Source of the DNA: RBG-16-57-11 sp964503145
GTDB lineage: Bacteria; Chloroflexota; Anaerolineae; Anaerolineales; UBA4823
Reading direction: 5' to 3'
Length of the DNA: 64,000 bases
Assembly: GCA_964503145.1 (NCBI GenBank)
Contig: CAZCYV010000002.1
Location: 248,001 to 312,000, forward strand
In this document: positions 56,860 through 64,000 of the stretch, piece after piece
Position numbering within the stretch: position 1 is the stretch's first letter
Layout of the letters: every line of letters begins with the position of its first letter
Translations under genes and position numbers: made by a program
The notes under the pieces: generated by a model
What the model was told of the DNA's origin: nothing
Seen by the model: only the letters and a program-made list of their open reading frames with translations
Database searches by the model: none

Positions 56860-57065
56860 CAATTTGGCCCGCCACGCCGGGGCTTTTTCATCTGACGCTC
56901 GAAGAGCAGCAAGTTGGGACGAACTACCTGTCCAGAAAGACCAGCAAGACCGACCAGGTCAACAATCCGAGTAGATTGAACTCTCTCAGGGCAGTAATCT
57001 GGAGCTTATCTGAGTTGTGCAGTAAGCGTCACTCGGCTAGAGCGAGCGTGCTCTGAGGCAATCCA

Positions 57066-57695
57066 TCAATCGATCAGCTGGCCAGTCATCAAGTAAAAAG
57101 CAGGCAAAGCGGCTTGATCGTTTTCATATCGATAATAGACAGCCCCGGCGCAAGCACGACAATACACCTGGCCATCCAATACCAATTCCCGTTCGTTGAT
57201 GATCTCCTCGCCACAGGAACTACAATTTGTGCGCACCCCCGGTCGAGAAACGATCGCTTCGATGGGAGTATTGAGGCGCACCGATTGAATATCCAGCAAA
57301 TCCTCATCGGGCATGATTTTGTAGGCCAATAACTGGGCGAAGTAATGGCGCGTCTCACCAGGTGCGAACGCATAGGCCCGCTGACGGACGTCCAGCCTGG
57401 GAGCAAGGCGCACTGCCTTCCCAGTGGCAATGTCAACGAATACAGCCGCAACCTTGCCAAAATCTTCGATGCGCAGGGTGCGATGACCAACCGTACAGCC
57501 GGTCGCTGCAAAGAGACCATCTACAAAACACCCGTCTGTTTCGGCGATAACCAGCAAGTGTTTTTTGTCGAGCCGCGCAGTGAAACCCAGGGCTGCCATG
57601 CCAGCTAAGCCAATTCGGACGCCGAGAACCTGGCGTGGACAAACGTGGCTGTGGTCACGGGATGAGATCTCTAGAAGCTCCTCTATCTTAGACAT
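57066..57695 (-). CDS. FmdE-family protein with C-terminal zinc finger
   Basis: 209 aa. FmdE domain: HVCPRQVLGVRIGLAGMAAL, ETDGCFVDGLFAATGCTVGH with conserved Cys residues, and RTLRIEDFGKVA. The last 60 residues hold two CxxC pairs (CSSCGEE; CRACA), a zinc-finger tail seen in many FmdE proteins. FmdE-type proteins occur with molybdenum or tungsten pterin enzymes (formylmethanofuran or formate dehydrogenases); their exact biochemical role is unsettled. Here it lies downstream of a molybdopterin oxidoreductase operon and behind a switch-like leader, supporting a cofactor-related job. Its last codons are about 230 bases from the 79-aa gene's promoter, with nothing seen in between. Confidence 0.9.
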   Translation of the reverse strand: MSKIEELLEISSRDHSHVCPRQVLGVRIGLAGMAALGFTARLDKKHLLVIAETDGCFVDGLFAATGCTVGHRTLRIEDFGKVAAVFVDIATGKAVRLAPRLDVRQRAYAFAPGETRHYFAQLLAYKIMPDEDLLDIQSVRLNTPIEAIVSRPGVRTNCSSCGEEIINERELVLDGQVYCRACAGAVYYRYENDQAALPAFYLMTGQLID

Positions 57696-57704
57696 GATCT
57701 ATCT

Positions 57705-57745
57705 CCAAAAATCAAACAAGGTTGCTCCAGGAAAGGAGACAACCT
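57705..57745 (-). terminator. Regulated terminator in the fmdE leader
   Basis: Stem AGGTTG-CTCC/GGAG-A-CAACCT (57719-57745, one bulge) followed on the minus strand by TGTTTGATTTTT. It stands just before the fmdE start and its 5' arm can pair instead with the aptamer's 3' strand. Confidence 0.7.
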
Positions 57746-57924
57746 CGTAAGTTGCTGCCGATTTATAGGCCGACAGAGAGTCTCCTTTCCAATGCCTGCC
57801 CAAGTATCCTCATAAGGGCAAGACGGGGGGCTAAAGCGTTTCCGCCTCAACCGGGGTCACCGCGTTGGGTGACCGGCCTGGCTGCCATTGAGCTTGCCTC
57901 GGCAGGCAGCCAGGCTCGGAGTAA
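57730..57924 (-). promoter_or_regulatory. Probable riboswitch upstream of fmdE (molybdenum/tungsten cofactor type suggested)
   Basis: The minus strand between the molybdoenzyme stop and fmdE folds compactly: GCCTGGCTGCC/GGCAGCCAGGC (11 bp), GGTCACC/GGTGACC (7 bp) and a GAAA-capped GCG/CGC hairpin, with ACTCC at the 5' edge (57918-57922) facing GGAGA at the 3' edge (about 57781-57786). The 3' edge stretch GGAAAGGAGAC (57780-57790, minus) is exactly complementary to GTCTCCTTTCC (57730-57740), the 5' arm of the terminator. So an antiterminator forms unless the aptamer closes. The outline resembles the Moco RNA motif and the neighbouring genes are molybdenum-related; the ligand is an inference. 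Confidence 0.62.
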
Positions 57925-57970
57925 TGATTTTGTTCTTAAGCTGCATCAAGTTGCTACGTCGCCGCAGAGC

Positions 57971-60900
57971 CTAAGCTTTGACGACCTTGATCATCGTGTC
58001 ATAGAACACTGCACTGCCGCCGACTGGATCGAACAAGCAAGTGTTAGTGACAATTGGATCGGTGCGCATGGCGGCATTGGCGTGAAATCCCTCATAGCGT
58101 CGCTCGTCACCTTCAATTACTGTGCCATTTATGGTGATATCTTGCGCCCCATATGCCCAGTGCCCAAAGCCCAGGGCAAACGCTACCACGCCAGGTCGCA
58201 TACCTTCGATGATCTTAACCTTGCCCTCGATAAATCTTTGCTGTCCATTGCCGAAGTCCCATTTACCATCAGGATTGCTGGCGGAGGAGATGCGCACCAA
58301 GTCACCATTGCGCAAGCCGCGCTGGCTGGCGTCCACCGAATTCATGAGCAAGAAGTTCTCCGGCAGGAGCGCCCTGAGCCAATAATTGCCCGGTGTGCGA
58401 CTCTTGGTCTGAGCAATCTCGCGATATGTAATGAGCTTGAGATCATAACCGTCAGCGCTGTCATCGACCATTTTGCCATCGAAGCCCATCGAGGGTTCCA
58501 CATAGGTCGCTACTGGAGAGAGCGTTTTGCCCGTCCCGGCATGCTTGATGCCAGTGTTCTTTTCCAGATACATATTGATCAATTTGCCGTACTTGGAGCC
58601 GGTGGGGATAATATAAGGCTCATCGAACGAACCCGGGCGCACGCCGTCGCCTGGATAACCCTTCTCATAAGCCTGAAAGCGTCCACCACGCGCCAGCACC
58701 GTCACCACGCGGGGCCACAGGTCGCCCGTTATTTTCTTCCAACGCTCAGGGTCAAAGACTGCCTTGGGCAAATGGGCGCGAGATTTCAGGAACAGCTCGA
58801 TCTCTTCTGGCGAAGCCTCCGGGACAGCGTCTTCGAGGTCCTTTTTCTCGCCGTAAGCCAGGTTCATGACCATACGCAGGTACAGGTCGTCGGGATGTTT
58901 GAAGTCCACGCCCTCCCCTAATCCGTTGGGGCCGAAGTTAGGCAAGCCGAGCTTCTCGGCCAACGCCAGCAACATTGCTTCAAATTGCAGGGCCATCTCT
59001 TGACCATAGACGGTGACCGTTCCGGTCAATGGCGCAATGACCGGCTGACGCACACCCTGGACCTTGAAAGTAATGTTCGGATGCGACCCGCCGAACTCCC
59101 AGCGCTCCAGGTAAGTAACGTCGGGAAAGATATAATCAGCGTACATGCTGGTCTCGCCAACCAGGATATCGCTGGCGACGAAGAGGGGTATTTTCTCCAC
59201 ATCTTGCAAGATTTCGATCCACTTATGCCCACCCGGCAGGGAATACACTGGCGACCCCATGTACATAAAGGCCGCCTTGATGGGATAGGGATACATGTCC
59301 CCAGCGGATGGGATAATCTCCTCATACACATCGGAGGCCAGTGGATACCAGTTGCGCCTGGCAGGGTAATGCTGATCTTCCGGCAGGCTGGCATAGATCG
59401 TCGACTCTTCGTACTTGGCGTCGTGGCGGATCAGGCTCAGGCCAAAGGGGGATAAAGCTCCTGGATCAGCGCTGCTGAACACGAAAGGCCCCTCAGCCTT
59501 TGCCCCGGAGAGATCATAGGTGCTGGCATAAACCTGCCCACCGCGCCAGTCGAAATTGCCAATCAGCAAGGCCAGGTTGTACCAGGAGATCACATTGTAG
59601 TAACCATTAGTATGTTGGCTGACGCCGCGGTGGATATCGACGCAGGCGTTTTTACCGTGAGAAGTAAATTCTCTTGCCAGTTCAATCAGGTCGCGCGCCC
59701 GCAGGCCGGAAATTTCAGCCCATTCGTCAATGGTTTTTTGATTGGCGGACTCCTTCAGGATTTGCAAGCTGGTCTTAACGGTAAACTCGCCCAACCTAGC
59801 ATTTTCTACAAACAACTGCCCGGCAACAACGGGGTTTTCCGCGTCGTTGGGATCGAACAAAACCGGGTTACCATCGGCGTCCATGACGACAAAGGGATCG
59901 GTAGCAAAAACCGTTTTGCCATCCGTGGTAAGATAGGTAACCACCTTTTTACCGTCCTTCTCCTCTTCTTTTGCCTCCACCAGTTTCAGATCACTGCCGC
60001 GCAGGAATTTGCCAGGCGTACCCTTTTCCGGATCGACTTTCACCAACCAACTGGCGTTGCACCAGGTTGGTTCCTTCGCCTCGATGGAAGCGGCCTTGTT
60101 CGCCAGCGCCAGATATCTGGCGTCGTAGCGCTCGTTGGCGATGATCCACTGGATCAACGCCAGCGCAATCGCTCCTTCGGTGCCAGGTTTGTTAGGCAGC
60201 CATTTCCATGCCTTGCCGCCAATTTTCGAGAGGCGTGGGTCGATCACAGCGAACTTCAACTCGCCTGTCGCCAGGCGCTCGGTGATGCGCGGCACACGGT
60301 TTGTAGGTCCGTAGTTCCCTTCAAAGGGCGACGCGCCGACGAAGATGACAAAATCCGCCGAGGCAGTATCGCCCATCCAATAGGCTTTAGCGCCGCCGGT
60401 GAATTTCGCCGTCGCCGGATCCCACTGATCGCTCATCGATTTGCCGGAGAAATACAGCGATCCTTGACACACTGTCGTATGACCGTGCCGGTTGACAGTA
60501 CCTAGACCAGAGCCGAAGAATCTGTGGGCGATATCGGAACGTCCGCCCTTCTTTCTGCCCCAGAAATACAGGATTTGGTTGTTCTTGGGGCCAAAGTCCG
60601 GATGATCCGGGTCGATCATCTTATCCAGATCGGCGGCAAAGTCAACTTTGAATTGTTCAACCAGCGCCCTCTTCTTTTCGGGATCTTTCTCGGCCAGTAT
60701 CTTTTTGATAGCATCATTCATCGCCTTCATCAACTTGGCGTCGGTGATGGCTCGCAAAGCGCGTAAGCCTTCCACTTCGCGATTCTCTTCACCTGGGACA
60801 TCCTTGAACAGCTTGCCACCTTCGACAATTTCGGTGATCGCCTGATCAAACGGAATAGTCACCCATTTGTTTTCGCCGCGCTTGCCAGCACGCTTGAGCA

Positions 60901-61300
60901 CCTGTGTGATGCGGAATGGATCATACGCCGTCTGTAAACCCGCTTGTCCCTTGGGACAAATCGGAGCATCCACTGTCGCCATATCTTTCAAGGGCGTTTC
61001 ATAGGCCACATGTGGAACCATATTCCAGGGCGAATAGGGATTGCCTTCAATTTTGACCGCCACCCCATCTAGCACCTTGACCTTGATACCGCATTGGGTA
61101 TTGCATTGTTGACAAACCGAATAAACCTGCCGGGCAGGATCGGCCAGGACATACGCCGAACCTTCGGCAGCGCCCTGTGAAAGCGCTTTCTGAATTTGGG
61201 GCAAGTTACCCAAGAATGCCAGTGCTGCGCCGCCTGCGCCTGACATCTTGAGAAAATCACGCCGGGAAAGTTTGCGATTCGTGAGTTGTTTTGTAGTCAT
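57971..61300 (-). CDS. Tat-exported molybdopterin oxidoreductase catalytic subunit (PsrA/TtrA-like)
   Basis: 1109 aa. Twin-arginine signal (LSRRDFLKMSGAGG, Arg13-Arg14) sends the folded enzyme outside the membrane. 4Fe-4S ligands Cys63, Cys66, Cys70 and Cys115 (SVCQQCNTQCG; APICPKGQAG) open the molybdopterin-bis-guanine-dinucleotide fold. Cys278 (HGHTTVCQGSLYFSGK) is the likely molybdenum ligand, as in polysulfide, thiosulfate, tetrathionate and arsenate reductases. A charged helical insertion (about 175-235) and a second one near 440-480 make it longer than PsrA. It works with the FeS and NrfD subunits encoded upstream; the natural acceptor or donor cannot be named from sequence alone. GAGGTG precedes the ATG. 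Confidence 0.92.
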   Translation of the reverse strand: MTTKQLTNRKLSRRDFLKMSGAGGAALAFLGNLPQIQKALSQGAAEGSAYVLADPARQVYSVCQQCNTQCGIKVKVLDGVAVKIEGNPYSPWNMVPHVAYETPLKDMATVDAPICPKGQAGLQTAYDPFRITQVLKRAGKRGENKWVTIPFDQAITEIVEGGKLFKDVPGEENREVEGLRALRAITDAKLMKAMNDAIKKILAEKDPEKKRALVEQFKVDFAADLDKMIDPDHPDFGPKNNQILYFWGRKKGGRSDIAHRFFGSGLGTVNRHGHTTVCQGSLYFSGKSMSDQWDPATAKFTGGAKAYWMGDTASADFVIFVGASPFEGNYGPTNRVPRITERLATGELKFAVIDPRLSKIGGKAWKWLPNKPGTEGAIALALIQWIIANERYDARYLALANKAASIEAKEPTWCNASWLVKVDPEKGTPGKFLRGSDLKLVEAKEEEKDGKKVVTYLTTDGKTVFATDPFVVMDADGNPVLFDPNDAENPVVAGQLFVENARLGEFTVKTSLQILKESANQKTIDEWAEISGLRARDLIELAREFTSHGKNACVDIHRGVSQHTNGYYNVISWYNLALLIGNFDWRGGQVYASTYDLSGAKAEGPFVFSSADPGALSPFGLSLIRHDAKYEESTIYASLPEDQHYPARRNWYPLASDVYEEIIPSAGDMYPYPIKAAFMYMGSPVYSLPGGHKWIEILQDVEKIPLFVASDILVGETSMYADYIFPDVTYLERWEFGGSHPNITFKVQGVRQPVIAPLTGTVTVYGQEMALQFEAMLLALAEKLGLPNFGPNGLGEGVDFKHPDDLYLRMVMNLAYGEKKDLEDAVPEASPEEIELFLKSRAHLPKAVFDPERWKKITGDLWPRVVTVLARGGRFQAYEKGYPGDGVRPGSFDEPYIIPTGSKYGKLINMYLEKNTGIKHAGTGKTLSPVATYVEPSMGFDGKMVDDSADGYDLKLITYREIAQTKSRTPGNYWLRALLPENFLLMNSVDASQRGLRNGDLVRISSASNPDGKWDFGNGQQRFIEGKVKIIEGMRPGVVAFALGFGHWAYGAQDITINGTVIEGDERRYEGFHANAAMRTDPIVTNTCLFDPVGGSAVFYDTMIKVVKA

Positions 61301-61316
61301 CTTTCACCTCGCTGCG

Positions 61317-62474
61317 TCACACTGTGGTCTCACTCACAGCTCGTGGGGTCGATTCCTGGCCAAAGAGATCCAAACGATCCAGCCCAAATAAAAATGCCAG
61401 AGTAGCCATCCCGGCTACACCCAGGACGATTGACCACTCCATCAGGCTAGGAAAGTAATCGAAATTGAGATGTGGACCGGTGAAAGCGTTCGCAAGCCCC
61501 TGCAATTCTGGTATCGAGAGCGCGGGGAAAACGATGTTGGCGCGCGCCACGGCAAAGCCCATCAAAATCAATGCCCCCATGGCCCCAGCCCAAGCGCCGC
61601 TTTTAGCATATTTGGGCTGCACCAGCATGATGATTGGCACAATTGTGCCAAACAAGATCTGCAAGAACCAAAACGCCCACCAATATCGGCCAAACAGCAC
61701 CTCTCGGACTGCCAGGACGTTATCAGGTATTCCTCCATATAACGATTGAGAGAAGTCTGTCCACAAGAAGTAGAGTTTGATCAAGGAAAGCACCACGGTG
61801 AGCATTGCAAGCGCCCATAGCTGTTGGGGACGACGCTCATCATCCTTTGGGCCGAACCAGCCCAGAATGATCAACATCAACGCCGTGCCAGAAGCAAGTG
61901 AGAAGAACGGAAATTGAGCAGGCAACAGACCAACGTGCCAGAACGTGCGGCTGGCGTTGACGCCTAACAAAGCTCCTACACCGCCACTCAGGAAAATCGC
62001 CATGAATAATCCAAACGCAAAGATGGGTTTGATCCAGGATGAACCCGGGTGGCGAATGATCACCCACAAGGACAGTAAGATGATTAACACAAATATGGTG
62101 TATCCCCAAACCATTTGCGTCAGCAATGAATTGAACTGAGGCTGCAGGTACACTTTCCAGATGCGCTCCCAATGTCCAAGATCCATCGCAATGGTGATCA
62201 GCGCAGCCGGCATGGTGACCAACGCAGCCCATAGCGCAGATTTGCCTGTTCCTTTGAACAGTTTCATGTCAAACAGGTGATCTAACGTCGCAATCATGTA
62301 AGAGCCGGTTGAGACACCGGCGAAAAACAGGTACATGGCGACCCACAACCCCCATACGACATAGGAGCCATAATTGACATCCTTTTCGCCCACAAACAGT
62401 CGCACGCCAAAGCCCCATAAACCTAACACAAAGGCCAGCACCCCCAGGACATAGAGGACACGCTTGATCGACAT
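61317..62474 (-). CDS. NrfD/PsrC-type membrane quinol-binding subunit
   Basis: 385 aa, eight or more membrane segments. VVWGLWVAMYLFFAGVSTGSYM is the family start; ALITIAMDLGHWERIWKVYLQPQF and FLSGGVGALLGVNASRTFWHVG follow. NrfD proteins exchange electrons with menaquinone in the membrane without a haem. It connects the menaquinone pool (menG is in this window) to the external molybdoenzyme through the FeS subunit. GGGAGG lies before the ATG; gaps to its neighbours are 10 and 16 bases, so B-C-A form one operon. Confidence 0.93.
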   Translation of the reverse strand: MSIKRVLYVLGVLAFVLGLWGFGVRLFVGEKDVNYGSYVVWGLWVAMYLFFAGVSTGSYMIATLDHLFDMKLFKGTGKSALWAALVTMPAALITIAMDLGHWERIWKVYLQPQFNSLLTQMVWGYTIFVLIILLSLWVIIRHPGSSWIKPIFAFGLFMAIFLSGGVGALLGVNASRTFWHVGLLPAQFPFFSLASGTALMLIILGWFGPKDDERRPQQLWALAMLTVVLSLIKLYFLWTDFSQSLYGGIPDNVLAVREVLFGRYWWAFWFLQILFGTIVPIIMLVQPKYAKSGAWAGAMGALILMGFAVARANIVFPALSIPELQGLANAFTGPHLNFDYFPSLMEWSIVLGVAGMATLAFLFGLDRLDLFGQESTPRAVSETTV

Positions 62475-62484
62475 CTCGACCTCC

Positions 62485-63237
62485 CTATACGATGTAATAA
62501 ACTTTCGGTGAGGTGCCCAATTCTTCCTTCAAGCGGATTGCATTGGGCTCATGGATCAACTGCGCAACCACGCTATCGGGATCGTTGGCATCTCCGAACA
62601 AAGTCGCCCGGCCGATACAGGTGGTGACGCAGGCGGGAAGCTCGCCCACCTGGATGCGATGCAGACAGAATTGGCACTTGCGTGCATTGCCTACCGGCGA
62701 TGCGCGGTGGCTGAGGCGCGGCCAGGCCTCTCCATACTCGAAATTGGGTGCCCGCTCGTAATCATCGGCCGTCTCCCGTCCAACCAACACCCCCTCCAGC
62801 ACAGGGGTATCTTCGGTATAGAGCGCCCCGAAATCCGAGGTGCGCGCTCCATACGGACAGGCAGCAATACAAGCCCGGCAACCAATGCACTGATCGTAAT
62901 CCACGACCACAATGCCGTCTTCGTTAGTGTAAGTCGCCTCGACCGGACAGACCGGCGTACAGGGTGGGTTTTCACATTGCATGCAGGGCCGTGGCACAAA
63001 CATGCGGGTAACGTTTGGATAAACACCGCGCTCCTGCTCAAGAACCGGGCGATAAACCACACCAGGCGGCAGCTTATTTTCGGCGACGCAGGCTATGGTG
63101 CAGGCATGACAGCCCACGCATTTGCGCAAATCGATCACCATAACCCAGCGGCGTTCTTCGGGACTCTTTGTGAGTGCTCGTTGGAGGTCGTCCATCATTT
63201 GAAGCAAAACATCTCTTCGTTCCAAAACATCGGCCAT
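62485..63237 (-). CDS. Four-cluster [4Fe-4S] ferredoxin-like electron-transfer subunit
   Basis: 250 aa. Sixteen cluster cysteines are arranged as in PsrB, TtrB and NrfC: CVGCHACTIAC, CMQCENPPCTPVCP, CIGCRACIAACPYGAR and CQFC...CVTTC. It should carry electrons between the NrfD quinol site and the molybdoenzyme's proximal cluster. It has no signal peptide and, in this family, travels with the Tat-exported partner. GGAGG stands six bases before the ATG. It is the first gene of the operon. Confidence 0.95.
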   Translation of the reverse strand: MADVLERRDVLLQMMDDLQRALTKSPEERRWVMVIDLRKCVGCHACTIACVAENKLPPGVVYRPVLEQERGVYPNVTRMFVPRPCMQCENPPCTPVCPVEATYTNEDGIVVVDYDQCIGCRACIAACPYGARTSDFGALYTEDTPVLEGVLVGRETADDYERAPNFEYGEAWPRLSHRASPVGNARKCQFCLHRIQVGELPACVTTCIGRATLFGDANDPDSVVAQLIHEPNAIRLKEELGTSPKVYYIV

Positions 63238-63373
63238 AGGTTGCCTCCTTCCAAAGCAAGCGTATGCAACAACACGGATCGGAGCACCACGCAGTGTAGT
63301 GCTTGTGCATCCCCGACTTTAACCGGCAAAGACCAATCTGGGAATCGGGAAAATTCGGTATTCTGCCGAACGA

Positions 63374-63394
63374 CTGTAAGGAAAAACCTTACAG
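63374..63394. promoter_or_regulatory. Dyad operator-like site upstream of the molybdoenzyme operon
   Basis: CTGTAAGG-AAAAA-CCTTACAG is a perfect 8-bp inverted repeat. It lies about 140 bp before the operon's first ATG, in the gap to the response-regulator gene, with a second small dyad (TTCGG/CCGAA) beside it. No strong -35/-10 pair follows, which fits activator-dependent transcription. Confidence 0.45.
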
Positions 63395-63515
63395 GACAGC
63401 AGCCTGGGTTTGAGTCCGATGAATGAACCGTTGAACGTCGTAAAAATAACGCTAAGAGAGGGCCCCAGGCGCTATCAATACATTGAGCCTGGCAGATACC
63501 TTGCAGGTCGGCGAT

Positions 63516-64000
63516 TCACCTCGCCGAGGAAGAAATGATCCCGTTGTTCAATGCAAAACGAACCAAAGCAGCCCGATTGCTTAGCCCCAATTTTTCCATC
63601 CCCCTGGCGCGATATGTTTCCACGGTTTTAGCGGACAGGCTGAGTTGCTCGGCGATCTCCGCACTGGTATAACCCAAAGCGACCAGGCGCAAGACTTCCT
63701 GCTCGCGCTCGCTAAGCGCCTCCCACGAGCCCGCAACTGCGGCAGAGTCAGGTGTCGGCAAGACATCCTCAAGCAGCACCCGGGTCAAGGCCGGATGTAC
63801 ATAGACTTCGCCGCGCATCACCGCCCGAACGGCCGAGAGCAGCTCAATGTCTGCAGCCTTTTTCAGCACATACCCCGCTGCGCCGTTTTTCAATGCCTGA
63901 CGCAGATATTGTGGGTCATCGTGCATGGTCAAGATCAGTATGCGCGCCTCAGGAGAAAGGCGGCGCAAAACTGGCAACGCCTCGAGTCCCCCAAGGGCTG
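63516..64000 (-). CDS. NarL/FixJ-family response regulator, 5' end cut by window edge
   Basis: The last 160 residues are present; the N terminus lies beyond the window. The receiver domain's second half shows ARILILTMHDDPQYLRQALK (Thr switch) and GAAGYVLKKA (conserved Lys). The C-terminal LuxR helix-turn-helix is complete: LSEREQEVLRLVALGYTSAE, then IAEQLSLSAKTVETYRARGM. Such regulators answer a histidine kinase and often control anaerobic respiration genes. It lies directly upstream of the molybdoenzyme operon on the same strand, and the dyad at 63374-63394 is a candidate binding site. Confidence 0.92.
   Translation of the reverse strand, partial: ALGGLEALPVLRRLSPEARILILTMHDDPQYLRQALKNGAAGYVLKKAADIELLSAVRAVMRGEVYVHPALTRVLLEDVLPTPDSAAVAGSWEALSEREQEVLRLVALGYTSAEIAEQLSLSAKTVETYRARGMEKLGLSNRAALVRFALNNGIISSSAR

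Noticed and set aside
56853..57056. 67-codon ORF on the plus strand between the small membrane protein and fmdE
   Set aside because: It begins inside the -35 box of the opposite promoter, has no ribosome site, and its sequence shows no domain.
63508..63527. TCGGCGA/TCGCCGA hairpin at the end of the response-regulator gene as intrinsic terminator
   Set aside because: The 7-bp stem overlaps the stop codon and no T-run follows on either strand.

Overview
The window looks like about 64 kb of chromosome from a GC-rich bacterium of the phylum Chloroflexota, probably class Anaerolineae. This is inferred, not proven. It rests on the many lipoproteins with Thr/Pro/Ala-rich linkers, the greA-lysS pair, a bactofilin and an LCP protein without any lipopolysaccharide genes, menaquinone methylation by MenG, and an NrfD-type molybdoenzyme. 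There is no phage, insertion sequence, CRISPR array or rRNA. Genes are dense, on both strands, in short operons.

Layout. 1-4.9 kb (minus): a two-domain oxidoreductase cut by the window edge, lysS, greA with a structured leader, and a PIG-L deacetylase. 4.9-11.3 kb (plus): a Thr/Pro-rich membrane protein, three tandem M42 aminopeptidases, a solute-binding lipoprotein and a LysM-M23 wall hydrolase. 11.3-17 kb: a phosphodiesterase, a fused BMP/sugar-binding lipoprotein and another solute-binding lipoprotein. 17-23.3 kb: bactofilin, fabI, hutU, an Rrf2 regulator, ugd and a methyltransferase. 23.3-29.2 kb (minus): an SLC13 permease, a methyltransferase, ubiX, menG and an unusual MFS protein. 29.6-33.5 kb (plus): PIN-TRAM protein, rlmB, a methyltransferase and a GH10 xylanase. 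33.5-46.2 kb: proS with an apparent proline-leader attenuator, mutY, peptidases (M19, two M16), an adrenodoxin-type NADPH reductase, acpS and DedA. 46.2-57 kb: PrsW and CPBP membrane proteases, a DsbA-cyclophilin fusion, a membrane metallopeptidase, a sugar epimerase, purA, purB, an intron-containing tRNA-Arg and an LCP protein. 57-64 kb (minus): FmdE behind a switch-like RNA, a Tat-exported molybdopterin oxidoreductase with its FeS and NrfD subunits, and a LuxR-type response regulator cut by the right edge.

The most interesting content is RNA. (1) tRNA-Arg(CCU) is interrupted directly after the anticodon by a 262-nt group I intron whose core closely resembles the IC3 introns of Azoarcus and cyanobacteria. 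(2) proS is preceded by a 27-codon proline-rich ORF that starts at the predicted transcription start and is followed by mutually exclusive helices, a textbook attenuator layout. (3) fmdE is preceded by an aptamer-like RNA with an 11-bp antiterminator and an intrinsic terminator, plausibly a molybdenum/tungsten cofactor riboswitch. (4) The greA leader ends in its own terminator before greA. Many candidate promoters share an extended -10 element (TGN before the hexamer), and several place the start site at or beside an ATG, suggesting that leaderless mRNAs are common here.

Functionally the window combines housekeeping (translation, purine and fatty-acid synthesis, DNA repair), peptide and sugar scavenging by surface lipoproteins, and a menaquinone-linked respiratory molybdoenzyme. 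All family calls come from reading motifs in the translated sequence; no database search was run.
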